Below are positions 5,913 through 12,793 of a stretch of DNA of 12,793 nt, one piece after another (the first letter of the stretch is position 1; the number at the start of each line of letters is the position of its first letter). The notes below the pieces were generated by a model. That model was given only the letters and a program-made list of their open reading frames with translations, had not been told where the DNA came from and searched no databases. Source of the DNA: JANQFM01 sp035471925. Lineage in GTDB: Bacteria; Acidobacteriota; UBA6911; RPQK01; DATIPO01. The stretch is from NCBI GenBank assembly GCA_035471925.1, contig DATIPO010000418.1, forward strand, positions 1-12,793. Reading direction: 5' to 3'. The position numbers were made by a program, and so were the translations under genes.

Positions 5913-6554
5913 CTAGGCTGACTTGCGGGCGAAGAGGGCCCCCAGGCAGGCGAAGAGGCCGCCGAAGACGATGGTGTAAACGATCCACACCGTCATTTGG
6001 GGGAAGAGTCCGATTTCGAGCCAGCGCAGGAAGAGGTTGGGCTGCTCGTATCCCTCAGGACCGAGTTCGTAGTGGGTTCCCCAGTTGCCGTACATGGCCA
6101 GCAGGGCCACGATAGCCACCGGAATGCGGGCTGCGAAGCCGTAGGCCGTCAGTATCCTTACAAGTGAGCTCCAGCCTTTGGAGGCCAGCCAGTACACGAT
6201 CGCCAAGGTGATCAGCCCGCCTATTCCCCCCAGTATTGAGGGCTGGGGCGAGAGAGCGAAGACGCCGATGCTGAGGGCAATGCTGGCGACCAGACCCAGC
6301 ACGAGCCACAGGGCGGCCTTGCCCAAGCTCTCGGGACGGTGGCCTGCCGAAGCCAGTTTGTATCCGAAGTAGATGCCGAAAATGGGCACCAGATAAGAGA
6401 TGCCGACGATGCTGCCGCCTCCGCCCGAGCCGCGGCCGAAGAACAGTTCATTCCAGCGCATCAACTCGCCCGTCAGGCGCAGCAGGGTGACCAGCAGCGT
6501 AATGACGGCGGGCACGATGATCCAATTCTTGATGGAAATATCCCCGTTTGACAT
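5913..6554 (-). CDS. Six-helix membrane protein of unknown function, paralog 2
   Basis: The product has 213 aa and no family I can name. It shares layout and most conserved residues with the neighbouring paralog 1: MSN-x4-IKNWI at the N-terminus, VPIFGIYFGYKLASAGHRP, SLGKAALWL, YGNWGTHYE, EGYEQPNLFLRWLE and FGGLFACLGALFA. It differs by a glycine-rich stretch (GRGSGGGGS, about residues 41-49) in the first loop. About six membrane spans are predicted by eye. The start ATG at 6554 has AGGAGG (6561-6566) 6 bases upstream, which is strong. It lies 119 bp downstream of the permease gene on the same strand. Short exact DNA identities with paralog 1 (31 and 26 bases) point to a fairly recent tandem duplication. 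Confidence 0.8.
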   Translation of the reverse strand: MSNGDISIKNWIIVPAVITLLVTLLRLTGELMRWNELFFGRGSGGGGSIVGISYLVPIFGIYFGYKLASAGHRPESLGKAALWLVLGLVASIALSIGVFALSPQPSILGGIGGLITLAIVYWLASKGWSSLVRILTAYGFAARIPVAIVALLAMYGNWGTHYELGPEGYEQPNLFLRWLEIGLFPQMTVWIVYTIVFGGLFACLGALFARKSA

Positions 6555-6623
6555 GGGCTCCCTCCTCGCAGATTTCTTGGTGAGAAAAAAGTATGGTAGC
6601 AGTCCCTCGTGAGTGGAGCAAGA

Positions 6624-6653
6624 GAAGTTCGAGGTGCGATAGACGAAGTTCGA
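6624..6653. repeat. Direct repeat GAAGTTCGA upstream of paralog 2
   Basis: Two exact copies of the 9-mer GAAGTTCGA lie at 6624-6632 and 6645-6653, 21 bp apart (two helical turns), in the 119-bp gap between the permease stop and the paralog 2 start. The core TTCGA is self-complementary in part. The arrangement fits a dimeric regulator site for paralog 2, but no regulator can be tied to it. Confidence 0.4.
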
Positions 6654-6673
6654 AAGTAAGGGGCACCGAAACG

Positions 6674-9394
6674 CTATTCGTACTTAAGGGCCTGAATGGG
6701 GTCGACTCTCGAGGCGCGGTGGGCGGGAAGATAGCAGGCTAGCAGGGCGGTGGCCAGCAAGAGGAGGACGGCGGACGTCCACACCAAGGGGTCGAGAACC
6801 TCAATCTGAAACAACATCGAAGAGAGCCAGCGGGTCAGGGCCAGGGCTCCGGCCAGACCCAGCAGGAGTCCGGCTACAGTGTAAGTGAGGCCTTCGCGCA
6901 GGACCATGGCCATGACGTCGCGGCGAGCCGCGCCCAGCGAGATGCGGACGCCGATTTCCTGGCGGCGTCGGCTGACCTGGTAGGACAAGGTCCCGTAAAT
7001 CCCGACCGAAGCCAGCAGCAGCGAGAGGCCGGCGAAGAGGCTGAGCAGCAGGACGGCGAAGCGCCGCTGCTTAAGGGAGTCATCGAGCAAACGGCTCATC
7101 GACAGGACGTCTTGAATAGGCTGCTCGGGGTTGACCTCCCAAATACGGTTCTGGATCGCCGAAAGCGCCTGCAGCGGATCGCCCTCAGTGCGCACCACCA
7201 ACGTCATTCCGCGGCGCAGATTATGGGACATCGACATGTAGACCACCGGCTGGGGCGGATCGTCGAGTCCTCGCTGGCTGACGTTCTCGACCACGCCGAT
7301 GATCTCCCCCTCAGATCCTCCGAACCGGATGCGCGCCCCGAGAGCAGGACGGTCGGACGGGACCACGCTTTCGGCGAAGAGACGGTTGACGACCACCGCC
7401 GGAGTCTCTTCAGGCCAGCGGAAATCCCGGCCCTGCAAAAGCGGGATGCCCAGAGCCTGGAAGTAGTCCTCACTCACGAAGCGAAGCGCGGCCCGCGGAC
7501 GCTCGTCCGGCTCCAGCGGATGGTCGGCCATCTCCACGGTGAAGTTCTCGCCGTCGAAAGTCCCCGGCCCCAAGGGCAGCGGACGCACGATGCCGGCGCT
7601 GCGCACTTGGGGCAAAGCCCTGACCTCCTCCAGCACGCGCCGGTAGAACTGCTGCATGTCGGGCCGCTCGGGATACTTGTGGCCGTGGGCTGTGATGCGC
7701 ATGGTGAGGACGCCGCGGGGATCGAATCCGGGATCGACGTCGAGCAGGTTGCGGTAGCTGGCGATGAGCAGTCCGGCGCCCACTGAGAGGACGGCCACCA
7801 AGGCCACCTGCCCCACCACCAAAAGCCGCCGGTAGACACGCCGTCCTCCGCCGCTGTCGAAGCGTCCGCCTTCTTGCAAGGCTTCCAGCATGTCGGCCGA
7901 AGCTCCCTTGAGGGCCGGGAAGACGCCCACCAGCAGTCCCGTCAGCAAGGACGCCGCCAGCGTGAATCCCAGCACCGGGAGGCTGAGACGGGCCGAAGCC
8001 AAGCCGGGGATGTGGGAGGGAGCCAGACCCCGCAGGGCGCGGATTCCGGCCAGGGCCAGCAGCAGACCGGCCACTCCGCCCATGAGTCCCAAGAGGACGC
8101 TTTCGCTCAGCGCCCGCCGCAGGACGTCGCGGCTTCCGGCGCCCAGGGCCAGACGCACCGCCGTCTCCCTCCGCCGCCGCTCGGAGCGGGCCAAGATCAG
8201 GTTGGCGATGTTGCCGCAGGCGATGAGAAGCACCATCCCGACCGAGGCCATCAGCACCAGCAGCGGCGTCCGCAGATCGCCCACCTGGACTTCGCGCAGA
8301 CTCGCTATGGTTATGGAGGTCAGATGCTCGTTGGCTTCGGGATACTGAGCGGCAAGGTTGGCGGCCACGGCGTTCATCTCATCCCGGGCCTGATCGATGG
8401 AAACGCCCGGTTTGAGCCGCCCCACGACGTTGAGCCATCGGATGAAGCGCCGGCGCGGAACCCCGCTCTCGGGGATGAGCGACTGAGGCGCCCAGAGTTC
8501 GACTTGGGGCGATGGGAATTCGAAGGCGGCGGGCATGACGCCCACGACTTCGAAGGGCTCTCCATTGAGCGTCAGAGATCGTCCCACGACGTCCGCGGCT
8601 CCTCCGAACTGACGCTGCCAGAGGCCGTAGCCGATGACGATCTTGCGGTTCTTGCCCTCGAGATAGTCTTCCTGCTGCAGCCAGCGTCCGCGCTGCGGGG
8701 GCATGCTGAGAGTCTCGAAGAACTGCTCGTTGACGTATAGGGCCGGCAACTCCTGGGGTTCACCGCGTCCCGTCAAGACCATCCCTGACATGGGAACCGA
8801 GGGGTATCCGCTGATGGCCTCGAATCCGTCGCTCATCTCCCGCCAGTCGCGCAGGTCGGGCGGCGATGCCGTGCCGTGCAGAATGTCGCGCTCCGGATAG
8901 GCGCTCCACAAGCGGACCAAGCGGTCGGCCCCAGGATAGGGCAAGGATCGGAGCAAGACGGCGTCAAGCAGGCTGAAGATGGCTGTGTTGGCGCCGATCC
9001 CCAGCGCCAGCGTGAGGATGACGACCAAGGCGAAGGCCGGCCGCCGCCCCAAGCCGCGCAGAGATTGCCGGAAATCGTGAAGCCAAGCAGACATGTCGAA
9101 AGCTCCCCTGTGTTGCGACGAACTCCCCGAAGCGCTGAGTGAGGACCGCCACAGCCGCGTCCGGGGACGCTCGATCTCGAAAAGCTGCTCGAATTCCAGA
9201 TCCAGCCCCTGCAAGAGCTTGCGCCTCGTGGAAGCACTGGGATAAGGACGCTTGCCGTTGGCGAGTTGCGACAAGTGTCCGCTGTCGAGTCCCATGCGCT
9301 GCGCCCAGCGGTTTTGCGACAAACGGCTCTCGGCCAGCTCTTGGGCCAGGCGTTGGTGCTTCAGGCGTATCCTCATCTTCGCTTCGTCCTCCAT
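6674..9394 (-). CDS. ADOP-type duplicated FtsX/MacB permease with N-terminal Cro/C1 HTH domain
   Basis: The product has 906 aa. Residues about 8-75 form an XRE (Cro/C1-type) helix-turn-helix, with SQNRWAQRMGLDSGHLSQLANGKRP as the DNA-binding core. A linker leads to Met101, from which the protein is a typical acidobacterial duplicated orphan permease: membrane helix at about 120-146 (LTLALGIGANTAIFSLLDAVLL), MacB-type periplasmic domain, FtsX three-helix core (with LIACGNIANLILARSERRRRETAVRLALGA), then a second such unit ending in an FtsX core with RRRQEIGVRISLGAARRDV and the usual DPIQALKYE tail. These permeases work with an ABC ATPase in mechanotransmission or export; none is encoded here, hence 'orphan'. 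An internal start at 9094 with AGGGGAG 8 bases upstream would give an 806-aa protein without the HTH. For the long form, ATG 9394 lacks a clear Shine-Dalgarno, while ATG 9376 has GGAGG 11 bases before it. The HTH fusion is unusual to me. Confidence 0.93.
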   Translation of the reverse strand: MEDEAKMRIRLKHQRLAQELAESRLSQNRWAQRMGLDSGHLSQLANGKRPYPSASTRRKLLQGLDLEFEQLFEIERPRTRLWRSSLSASGSSSQHRGAFDMSAWLHDFRQSLRGLGRRPAFALVVILTLALGIGANTAIFSLLDAVLLRSLPYPGADRLVRLWSAYPERDILHGTASPPDLRDWREMSDGFEAISGYPSVPMSGMVLTGRGEPQELPALYVNEQFFETLSMPPQRGRWLQQEDYLEGKNRKIVIGYGLWQRQFGGAADVVGRSLTLNGEPFEVVGVMPAAFEFPSPQVELWAPQSLIPESGVPRRRFIRWLNVVGRLKPGVSIDQARDEMNAVAANLAAQYPEANEHLTSITIASLREVQVGDLRTPLLVLMASVGMVLLIACGNIANLILARSERRRRETAVRLALGAGSRDVLRRALSESVLLGLMGGVAGLLLALAGIRALRGLAPSHIPGLASARLSLPVLGFTLAASLLTGLLVGVFPALKGASADMLEALQEGGRFDSGGGRRVYRRLLVVGQVALVAVLSVGAGLLIASYRNLLDVDPGFDPRGVLTMRITAHGHKYPERPDMQQFYRRVLEEVRALPQVRSAGIVRPLPLGPGTFDGENFTVEMADHPLEPDERPRAALRFVSEDYFQALGIPLLQGRDFRWPEETPAVVVNRLFAESVVPSDRPALGARIRFGGSEGEIIGVVENVSQRGLDDPPQPVVYMSMSHNLRRGMTLVVRTEGDPLQALSAIQNRIWEVNPEQPIQDVLSMSRLLDDSLKQRRFAVLLLSLFAGLSLLLASVGIYGTLSYQVSRRRQEIGVRISLGAARRDVMAMVLREGLTYTVAGLLLGLAGALALTRWLSSMLFQIEVLDPLVWTSAVLLLLATALLACYLPAHRASRVDPIQALKYE
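9103..9109 (-). promoter_or_regulatory. Internal ribosome binding site before the permease proper
   Basis: On the minus strand AGGGGAG lies 8 bases before an in-frame ATG at 9094, exactly where an ordinary ADOP permease would begin. It is a better site than the one before either upstream ATG. It may allow translation of an HTH-free permease from the same mRNA, or be a remnant of a time when HTH and permease were separate genes. Confidence 0.55.
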
Positions 9395-9487
9395 CTCACG
9401 CCGCCGGGGCGCTGCCTGTCAAGGAGAGGCTCAAGAAAGTACTGGCACTTGATCACTGGCGGGTTTCAGTCATGTAGACTGAGGACT
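9395..9487. promoter_or_regulatory. Divergent promoter region, HTH-permease / aminotransferase
   Basis: This 93-bp spacer must carry the promoters of both divergent genes. Visible elements are two direct copies of ACTGGC (9441-9446 and 9455-9460), the palindromes AGTACT (9439-9443 region) and TGATCA (9450-9455), and an AAGT/ACTT inverted pair (9437-9450). A plus-strand TTGATC (9449-9454) followed by TAGACT (9476-9481) is a weak promoter possibility. These are candidate operators for the XRE domain of the adjacent permease; this is inference only. Confidence 0.35.
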
Positions 9488-10720
9488 GTGAAAGACAAGC
9501 ACCGCCGACGGGGACGCAGGCGCTACCGCCGCGGGTGGAAATTCTCGGCCCGCACGCCGGGCGGACTGCGCGCCAACCGGCTGGCTGAAGAGGTGCGGGT
9601 CAAGGAAGCCGGCGGGACGCGCGTCGCCGACTGGACGGTTTCCAATCCCACCCAGGTCGGATTCGATTACCCTCAGGAAACCATTCTTAAGGCCCTCAGC
9701 GACCCCAACGCGATGCAATACCACCCGCGTCCCTTGGGACTGGAGAAGGCCCGCAAGGCCGTGGCTGACCACTACCGCCGCGCCCGCGGAGCCGAAGTCG
9801 AGCCGCGCGACATCATCCTGACCTCCAGCACCAGCGAGGCCTACGCTCTGGTCTTCAAGCTGATGATGAACCCCATGGAGGAGGTGCTGGTTCCCCAGCC
9901 CGGCTATCCGCTGATCGAGCACCTGGCGCGCAGCGAGGGAGTGCGGGCCATCTTCTATCCTTACGGATTCGACGGTTCCTGGACACCTGACGTGGGCGCG
10001 GTGGAACAGAGCATGGCCCGCCGCACCCGGATGTTGGCGGTGGTGCATCCCAACAACCCCACCGGAGCCTATCTCAAGCAGGCGGAATGGGTGTCCTTGC
10101 GTGAAGTGGCCCTGCGCTACCGTCTGGTGACGGTGTGCGACGAGGTGTTCTTCGAGTTCCCGCTGCAAGCCGAGGACGCCGGCCAACTCGCCGAGGCGGT
10201 TTTCGATCCCTTGTCGGAACGCGAAGCTCCTCTCTTCCTGCTGGGCGGACTGTCCAAGTGCGCCGGACTGCCCCAGCTCAAGCTGGGATGGATCATCCTG
10301 CGCGGACCTGCCGAATTCAAGCACGAAGCCCGTCGGCGCATGGAGTTCCTCTGCGACCACTACCTGTCGGTGGGGACGCCGGTTCAGGTGGCCGCTCACA
10401 GCCTGCTGGCCTCAGCCCGCCAGATCGGGGACCAGATCCGCGTCCGCGTCCGCCACAACGACCGGCTGATCCGCCGCGCGCTCAAGGACTCGCCAGCCAC
10501 TCCCCTGCCCGCCGAAGGAGGATGGTACTGCGTCATCCGCCTGCCCAGCACCAGAAGCGAAGAGGAATGGGCCCTCGACCTGCTGCGGGGCCAGAACGTC
10601 CTCACCCATCCCGGATACTTCTACGACTTCCCCAGCGGCTGCCAGATCGTCGTTTCGCTGCTGACTCCCGAGTCCGTCACCCGGGCCGGCACGGAAGGCC
10701 TGCTGCAGTTGCTGGACTAG
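9488..10720 (+). CDS. PLP-dependent aminotransferase, class I/II
   Basis: Fold-type I aminotransferase, about 410 aa from the GTG at 9488. The PLP lysine is Lys257 in GGLSKCAGLPQLKLGW; Asp218 in CDEVFFEF should pair with the pyridine nitrogen; Asn190 in HPNNPTG contacts the cofactor. TSSTSEAYALVF (about 112-123) is the phosphate-binding turn and QPGYPL the substrate/cofactor-stacking segment (Tyr140). It probably transfers the amino group between an amino acid and 2-oxoglutarate or pyruvate; the donor is not readable. The C-terminal segment reads FPSGCQIVVSLLTPE, without the Arg that binds the substrate alpha-carboxylate in aspartate aminotransferase, so specificity may differ. The first 16 residues are very rich in Arg/Lys. 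The GTG start is chosen because GAGG (9481-9484) precedes it closely; a longer frame from 9266 would overlap the divergent HTH coding sequence. It stands alone between divergent and downstream genes. Confidence 0.92.
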   Translation: MKDKHRRRGRRRYRRGWKFSARTPGGLRANRLAEEVRVKEAGGTRVADWTVSNPTQVGFDYPQETILKALSDPNAMQYHPRPLGLEKARKAVADHYRRARGAEVEPRDIILTSSTSEAYALVFKLMMNPMEEVLVPQPGYPLIEHLARSEGVRAIFYPYGFDGSWTPDVGAVEQSMARRTRMLAVVHPNNPTGAYLKQAEWVSLREVALRYRLVTVCDEVFFEFPLQAEDAGQLAEAVFDPLSEREAPLFLLGGLSKCAGLPQLKLGWIILRGPAEFKHEARRRMEFLCDHYLSVGTPVQVAAHSLLASARQIGDQIRVRVRHNDRLIRRALKDSPATPLPAEGGWYCVIRLPSTRSEEEWALDLLRGQNVLTHPGYFYDFPSGCQIVVSLLTPESVTRAGTEGLLQLLD

Positions 10721-10905
10721 CCTGTTCCCCGCACGGGAAATCACCTATCCTCGCAATTCTAGGTCTTGTTTGAGATTTGGCTGGAATGACGAAGCATTGC
10801 GCGGTTCCCGCAGCCAAACCGTCGCCCATGAAGACACGATTCTGCTACTCTATGGCGAGGGAACCGCACCACAAAGAGACACGCATCTGGAGGATTTCAA
10901 GCATC
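10721..10905. other. Spacer between aminotransferase and protease
   Basis: This spacer holds a small stem TTCCC/GGGAA around CGCAC (10725-10739), 4 bases after the aminotransferase stop, which may be a weak terminator without a U-tract. The protease reading frame is open back to 10777, but upstream ATGs (10777, 10786, 10828, 10854) would bury the signal peptide, so I treat this DNA as leader. No convincing promoter was found; the GGAGG at 10889-10893 is the probable ribosome binding site of the protease. Confidence 0.45.
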
Positions 10906-12507
10906 ATGAGTTTTTTCACTGCCTCGAGGCGGCTGCTGCGGCTGTTGACGTTGACGGCTGTGTTGGCGGGCTTAGCCGCCGTCCAGCTCCTGGCCCAGAA
11001 CACCAATCCCCGCAAGCAGGAAACGCGTCCCGGACCCGTCGATCAGTTCGAATACATTATCGGCGGCGAACCCGTGGACGACTTTAACGAATTCCCTTGG
11101 ATGGTCAGCATCGTCGACAAGGTGGTGCTGGGTTTTCCCGGCAACGATGTCAACTCCTCAAGCTTTTGCGGCGGCACCCTCATCCGTCCCAACTGGGTGC
11201 TGACGGCCTCCCACTGCTTTTTTCTCGACTTTCAAAATGGCATCACCATTCCAGCCGGTGATCTGGCGGTTTTCGTTGGCGGTACTGACCTGAGCGCTGA
11301 CGAGCCCCGCCTCATCGACGTGACTGAACGTATTTTGCATCCCGATTTCGTCATCGCACCCGAGAACCTGCGCAATGACATCGCGCTGCTCCGCCTGGCG
11401 GAAGCGGTCGAGTTCCCCAATGTTCATCTGGCCACGGGAACCAATACCGCCGTTGATGCGGCCGGAGCCGAGGCCCTCATCCTGGGCTGGGGCGCCCGGC
11501 AATTCGATCCAGAGATGCGCGTGGCCAGCGATTTCCCCTCAATGCTGCACCGCGCCGACACCGAAGTGGTTGACGTCGATGACTGCGCCGATGCCTACAT
11601 GGGCATCTCGCCCCCGGCCGAAATTCTGCCCGAGCAGCACGTCTGCGCGGGATTCCTGGGGATGGGGGGCGTGGATACCTGCGATGGAGACAGCGGCGGC
11701 CCGCTGCTCATATCCGACGGCGAAGGCGGACTTCTCCAGATCGGCATCACCAGCTTTGGGGTGGACTGCGCCGATCCCGACTTTCCGGGGGTCTACACCA
11801 ATGTAGGCAACTTCGACTCCTGGATCACCCAACAGCTCTCCCCGCGAACCGAAGCCGGCGTGGGGGACTCGGCCCCGCTGCAAAACTTCGTGATCGCCGT
11901 AGACACCCGCTCGCCCTTCAACACCGGCCTGGCCATCACAAACATGACCGACTCGATGGTTGACCTCACCTTCACGCTCTACAACACCGGCGGAGAAATG
12001 GCCGACCAAACGCAGGACACCTTGGCGGCCTCGGGACAGCGGGCCACCTTCCTGGCCGGCGCCGGAGGACTCTTCCCAGATCAGACGAACTTCACGGGCA
12101 GCCTGCAAGTCACCGCCAGCGGTGATGTCGCCGCTGTGACCCTGCGCCAGAACGGCTTGGCGGGAGTTCCTCTGACCACGCTGCCGGTCATCCCCGGGGA
12201 TACCGCTCAAACCAGCTTTGTGCTGCCCCAAGTGGCGGACGCGGCCGGCATCATCGAGTCGGAACTCATCGCCGTCAATCCCGGAGACGTGGGCGGTCAG
12301 GTGACCTTCAACTTCGTGGGGCAGGACGGGACCCCGGTCGAGTTGACCCTCAGCAACGGGGAAACGGGTTCCTCAGTCACCATCGACGTTCCGGCCCACG
12401 GAAGCGTCTTCCTCAGAACCGACGGCGACAACAACTTGCGCGTGGTCTCGGCCCGCATCACTTCCACCGTTCCCGTCGGAGTGACGGCCATCATCGCGCT
12501 GCCCTAG
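10906..12507 (+). CDS. Secreted trypsin-like serine protease (S1) with C-terminal beta-sandwich tail
   Basis: The product has 533 aa. Residues 1-30 are a Sec signal peptide (SRRLLRLLTLTAVLAGLAAVQLLA), followed by a 20-residue propeptide and the S1 N-terminus IIGGEPV (51 onward). The catalytic triad is His103 (TASHC), Asp158 (NDIALLRL) and Ser263 (CDGDSGGP). Asp257, six residues before the serine, is the S1-pocket acid that gives cleavage after Arg/Lys. Six cysteines pair as in trypsin: 88-104, 227-247 and 259-288. The residue before IIGG is Tyr50, not Arg/Lys, so self-activation by trypsin-like cutting seems unlikely. Residues about 320-533 form a tail of two beta-rich units (starting near Asn327 and near Thr425) like those found in secreted acidobacterial proteins, perhaps for surface attachment or substrate binding. 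The start at 10906 has GGAGG 12 bases upstream, a rather long spacing; an earlier ATG at 10828 would lengthen the N-terminus before the signal sequence. Confidence 0.93.
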   Translation: MSFFTASRRLLRLLTLTAVLAGLAAVQLLAQNTNPRKQETRPGPVDQFEYIIGGEPVDDFNEFPWMVSIVDKVVLGFPGNDVNSSSFCGGTLIRPNWVLTASHCFFLDFQNGITIPAGDLAVFVGGTDLSADEPRLIDVTERILHPDFVIAPENLRNDIALLRLAEAVEFPNVHLATGTNTAVDAAGAEALILGWGARQFDPEMRVASDFPSMLHRADTEVVDVDDCADAYMGISPPAEILPEQHVCAGFLGMGGVDTCDGDSGGPLLISDGEGGLLQIGITSFGVDCADPDFPGVYTNVGNFDSWITQQLSPRTEAGVGDSAPLQNFVIAVDTRSPFNTGLAITNMTDSMVDLTFTLYNTGGEMADQTQDTLAASGQRATFLAGAGGLFPDQTNFTGSLQVTASGDVAAVTLRQNGLAGVPLTTLPVIPGDTAQTSFVLPQVADAAGIIESELIAVNPGDVGGQVTFNFVGQDGTPVELTLSNGETGSSVTIDVPAHGSVFLRTDGDNNLRVVSARITSTVPVGVTAIIALP

Positions 12508-12721
12508 AACAACTAGGTGGCGAACCAAGTTCAGACGCGAATCAAGTTCCGAAAACTATGGTGAGCTGCCCGTATGCCCCCGGCGTACAGAGGCAGCTCG
12601 CCATCCTTAGCCTGATGCATCCAATCCGCCCAAAGCGGGCCGATGTCTCCGACGGCCCCGAATCGTCGGCAGTGTGCAGATGCGGAGTTCGAAGTGGGTA
12701 ACAAGCGAGACGGGCGGCGGA
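12508..12721. other. Intergenic region between protease and KdsC-like gene
   Basis: No coding region is supported. The main element is the long hairpin at 12558-12604, listed separately. Further along, CCGC/GCGG (about 12626-12640) and GGGCC/GGCCC (about 12637-12658) can form weaker stems. Because the two flanking genes converge, the region should contain terminators for both strands. Confidence 0.5.
12558..12604. terminator. Long imperfect hairpin, probable bidirectional terminator
   Basis: A 47-base imperfect palindrome. ATGGTGAGCTGCC (12558-12570) pairs with GGCAGCTCGCCAT (12592-12604), 13 pairs including one T-G wobble. After a small internal loop (C against AGA), GTATGCC (12572-12578) pairs with GGCGTAC (12582-12588), 7 pairs including one wobble, closed by a CCC loop. 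It lies 50 bp past the protease stop, between convergent genes. There is no U-tract on either side, so a bidirectional terminator is likely but not certain; a REP-like repeat or small structured RNA is the alternative. Confidence 0.55.
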
Positions 12722-12793
12722 TCAGCGATGTGACAGGATGTAGTCGATCAATTCCCGCACTGCGCCAAAGCCGCCGGGATTGGAACTGACCCA
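12722..12793 (-). CDS. kdsC: KdsC-like HAD phosphatase, C-terminal fragment
   Basis: The last 23 codons and the TGA stop of a gene that continues beyond the right edge. The peptide contains SNPGGFGAVRELIDYIL, which matches the characteristic C-terminal end of KdsC (3-deoxy-D-manno-octulosonate 8-phosphate phosphatase: a GG-x-GAVRE-hydrophobic helix). KdsC dephosphorylates Kdo 8-phosphate on the way to lipopolysaccharide inner core, which would imply a Gram-negative envelope. Only the tail is visible, so catalytic HAD motifs cannot be checked; a related tetrameric HAD phosphatase of the same subfamily (for example the domain fused to sialic-acid synthetases) is possible. Confidence 0.68.
   Translation of the reverse strand, partial: WVSSNPGGFGAVRELIDYILSHR

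Noticed and set aside
5603..6115. Plus-strand frame of 170 codons between the membrane paralogs
   Set aside because: Its Arg/Pro/Ser-rich composition and overlap with the real minus-strand paralog 2 mark it as a shadow frame.
7874..8740. Plus-strand frame of 288 codons inside the permease gene
   Set aside because: The Gln/Gly/His/Arg-rich translation without hydrophobic core is the mirror of the permease coding strand in GC-rich DNA.
9441..9460. Second sigma-54 promoter (TGGCAC) before the aminotransferase
   Set aside because: The -24 half looks right, but no GC follows at the required 10-base distance; the next GC gives the wrong spacing.

Overview
The window looks like a piece of chromosome from a Gram-negative, GC-rich bacterium, most likely an Acidobacteriota member. 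The main pointers are a duplicated orphan FtsX/MacB-type permease of the acidobacterial (ADOP) kind, a trypsin-like protease with a C-terminal beta-sandwich tail of a sort common in that phylum, a GAF-type sigma-54 activator of a style seen there, and a fragment resembling KdsC (Kdo/LPS synthesis) at the right edge. The taxonomic call is inference; no marker gene is present.

Left part (1-4100): a GAF-AAA+-Fis sigma-54 activator (minus strand) is divergent from a three-gene cluster (plus strand) encoding a cytoplasmic AhpD/carboxymuconolactone-decarboxylase-like protein, an exported isochorismatase-fold cysteine hydrolase and an exported YHS-domain protein. The 200-bp spacer holds a near-consensus -24/-12 sigma-54 promoter (GG-N10-GC) pointing into the cluster, plus a palindrome and direct repeats at typical activator-site distance. 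The first two genes overlap by one base. A perfect hairpin lies before the third gene, and a strong GC hairpin without a U-tract follows it. I read this as one self-contained, probably redox- or ligand-inducible module whose substrate is unknown. The activator carries a cysteine cluster inside its GAF domain that could be the sensor.

Middle part (4100-9400): a small membrane-anchored M15/YcbK-like peptidase with a calcium-loop (EF-hand/dockerin-like) insertion; a tRNA-Gly(CCC) on the minus strand with a recognisable promoter; two paralogous six-helix membrane proteins of unknown function on the minus strand; and a large permease whose first 100 residues are a Cro/C1-type helix-turn-helix. A good internal Shine-Dalgarno sits in front of the normal permease start, so both a fused and an unfused product are possible.

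Right part (9400-12793): a PLP-dependent class I/II aminotransferase divergent from the permease, a secreted trypsin-like serine protease, an intergenic region with a 20-bp imperfect hairpin, and the last 23 codons of a KdsC-like HAD phosphatase entering from the right on the minus strand. No insertion sequence, CRISPR array, rRNA or phage gene was seen.
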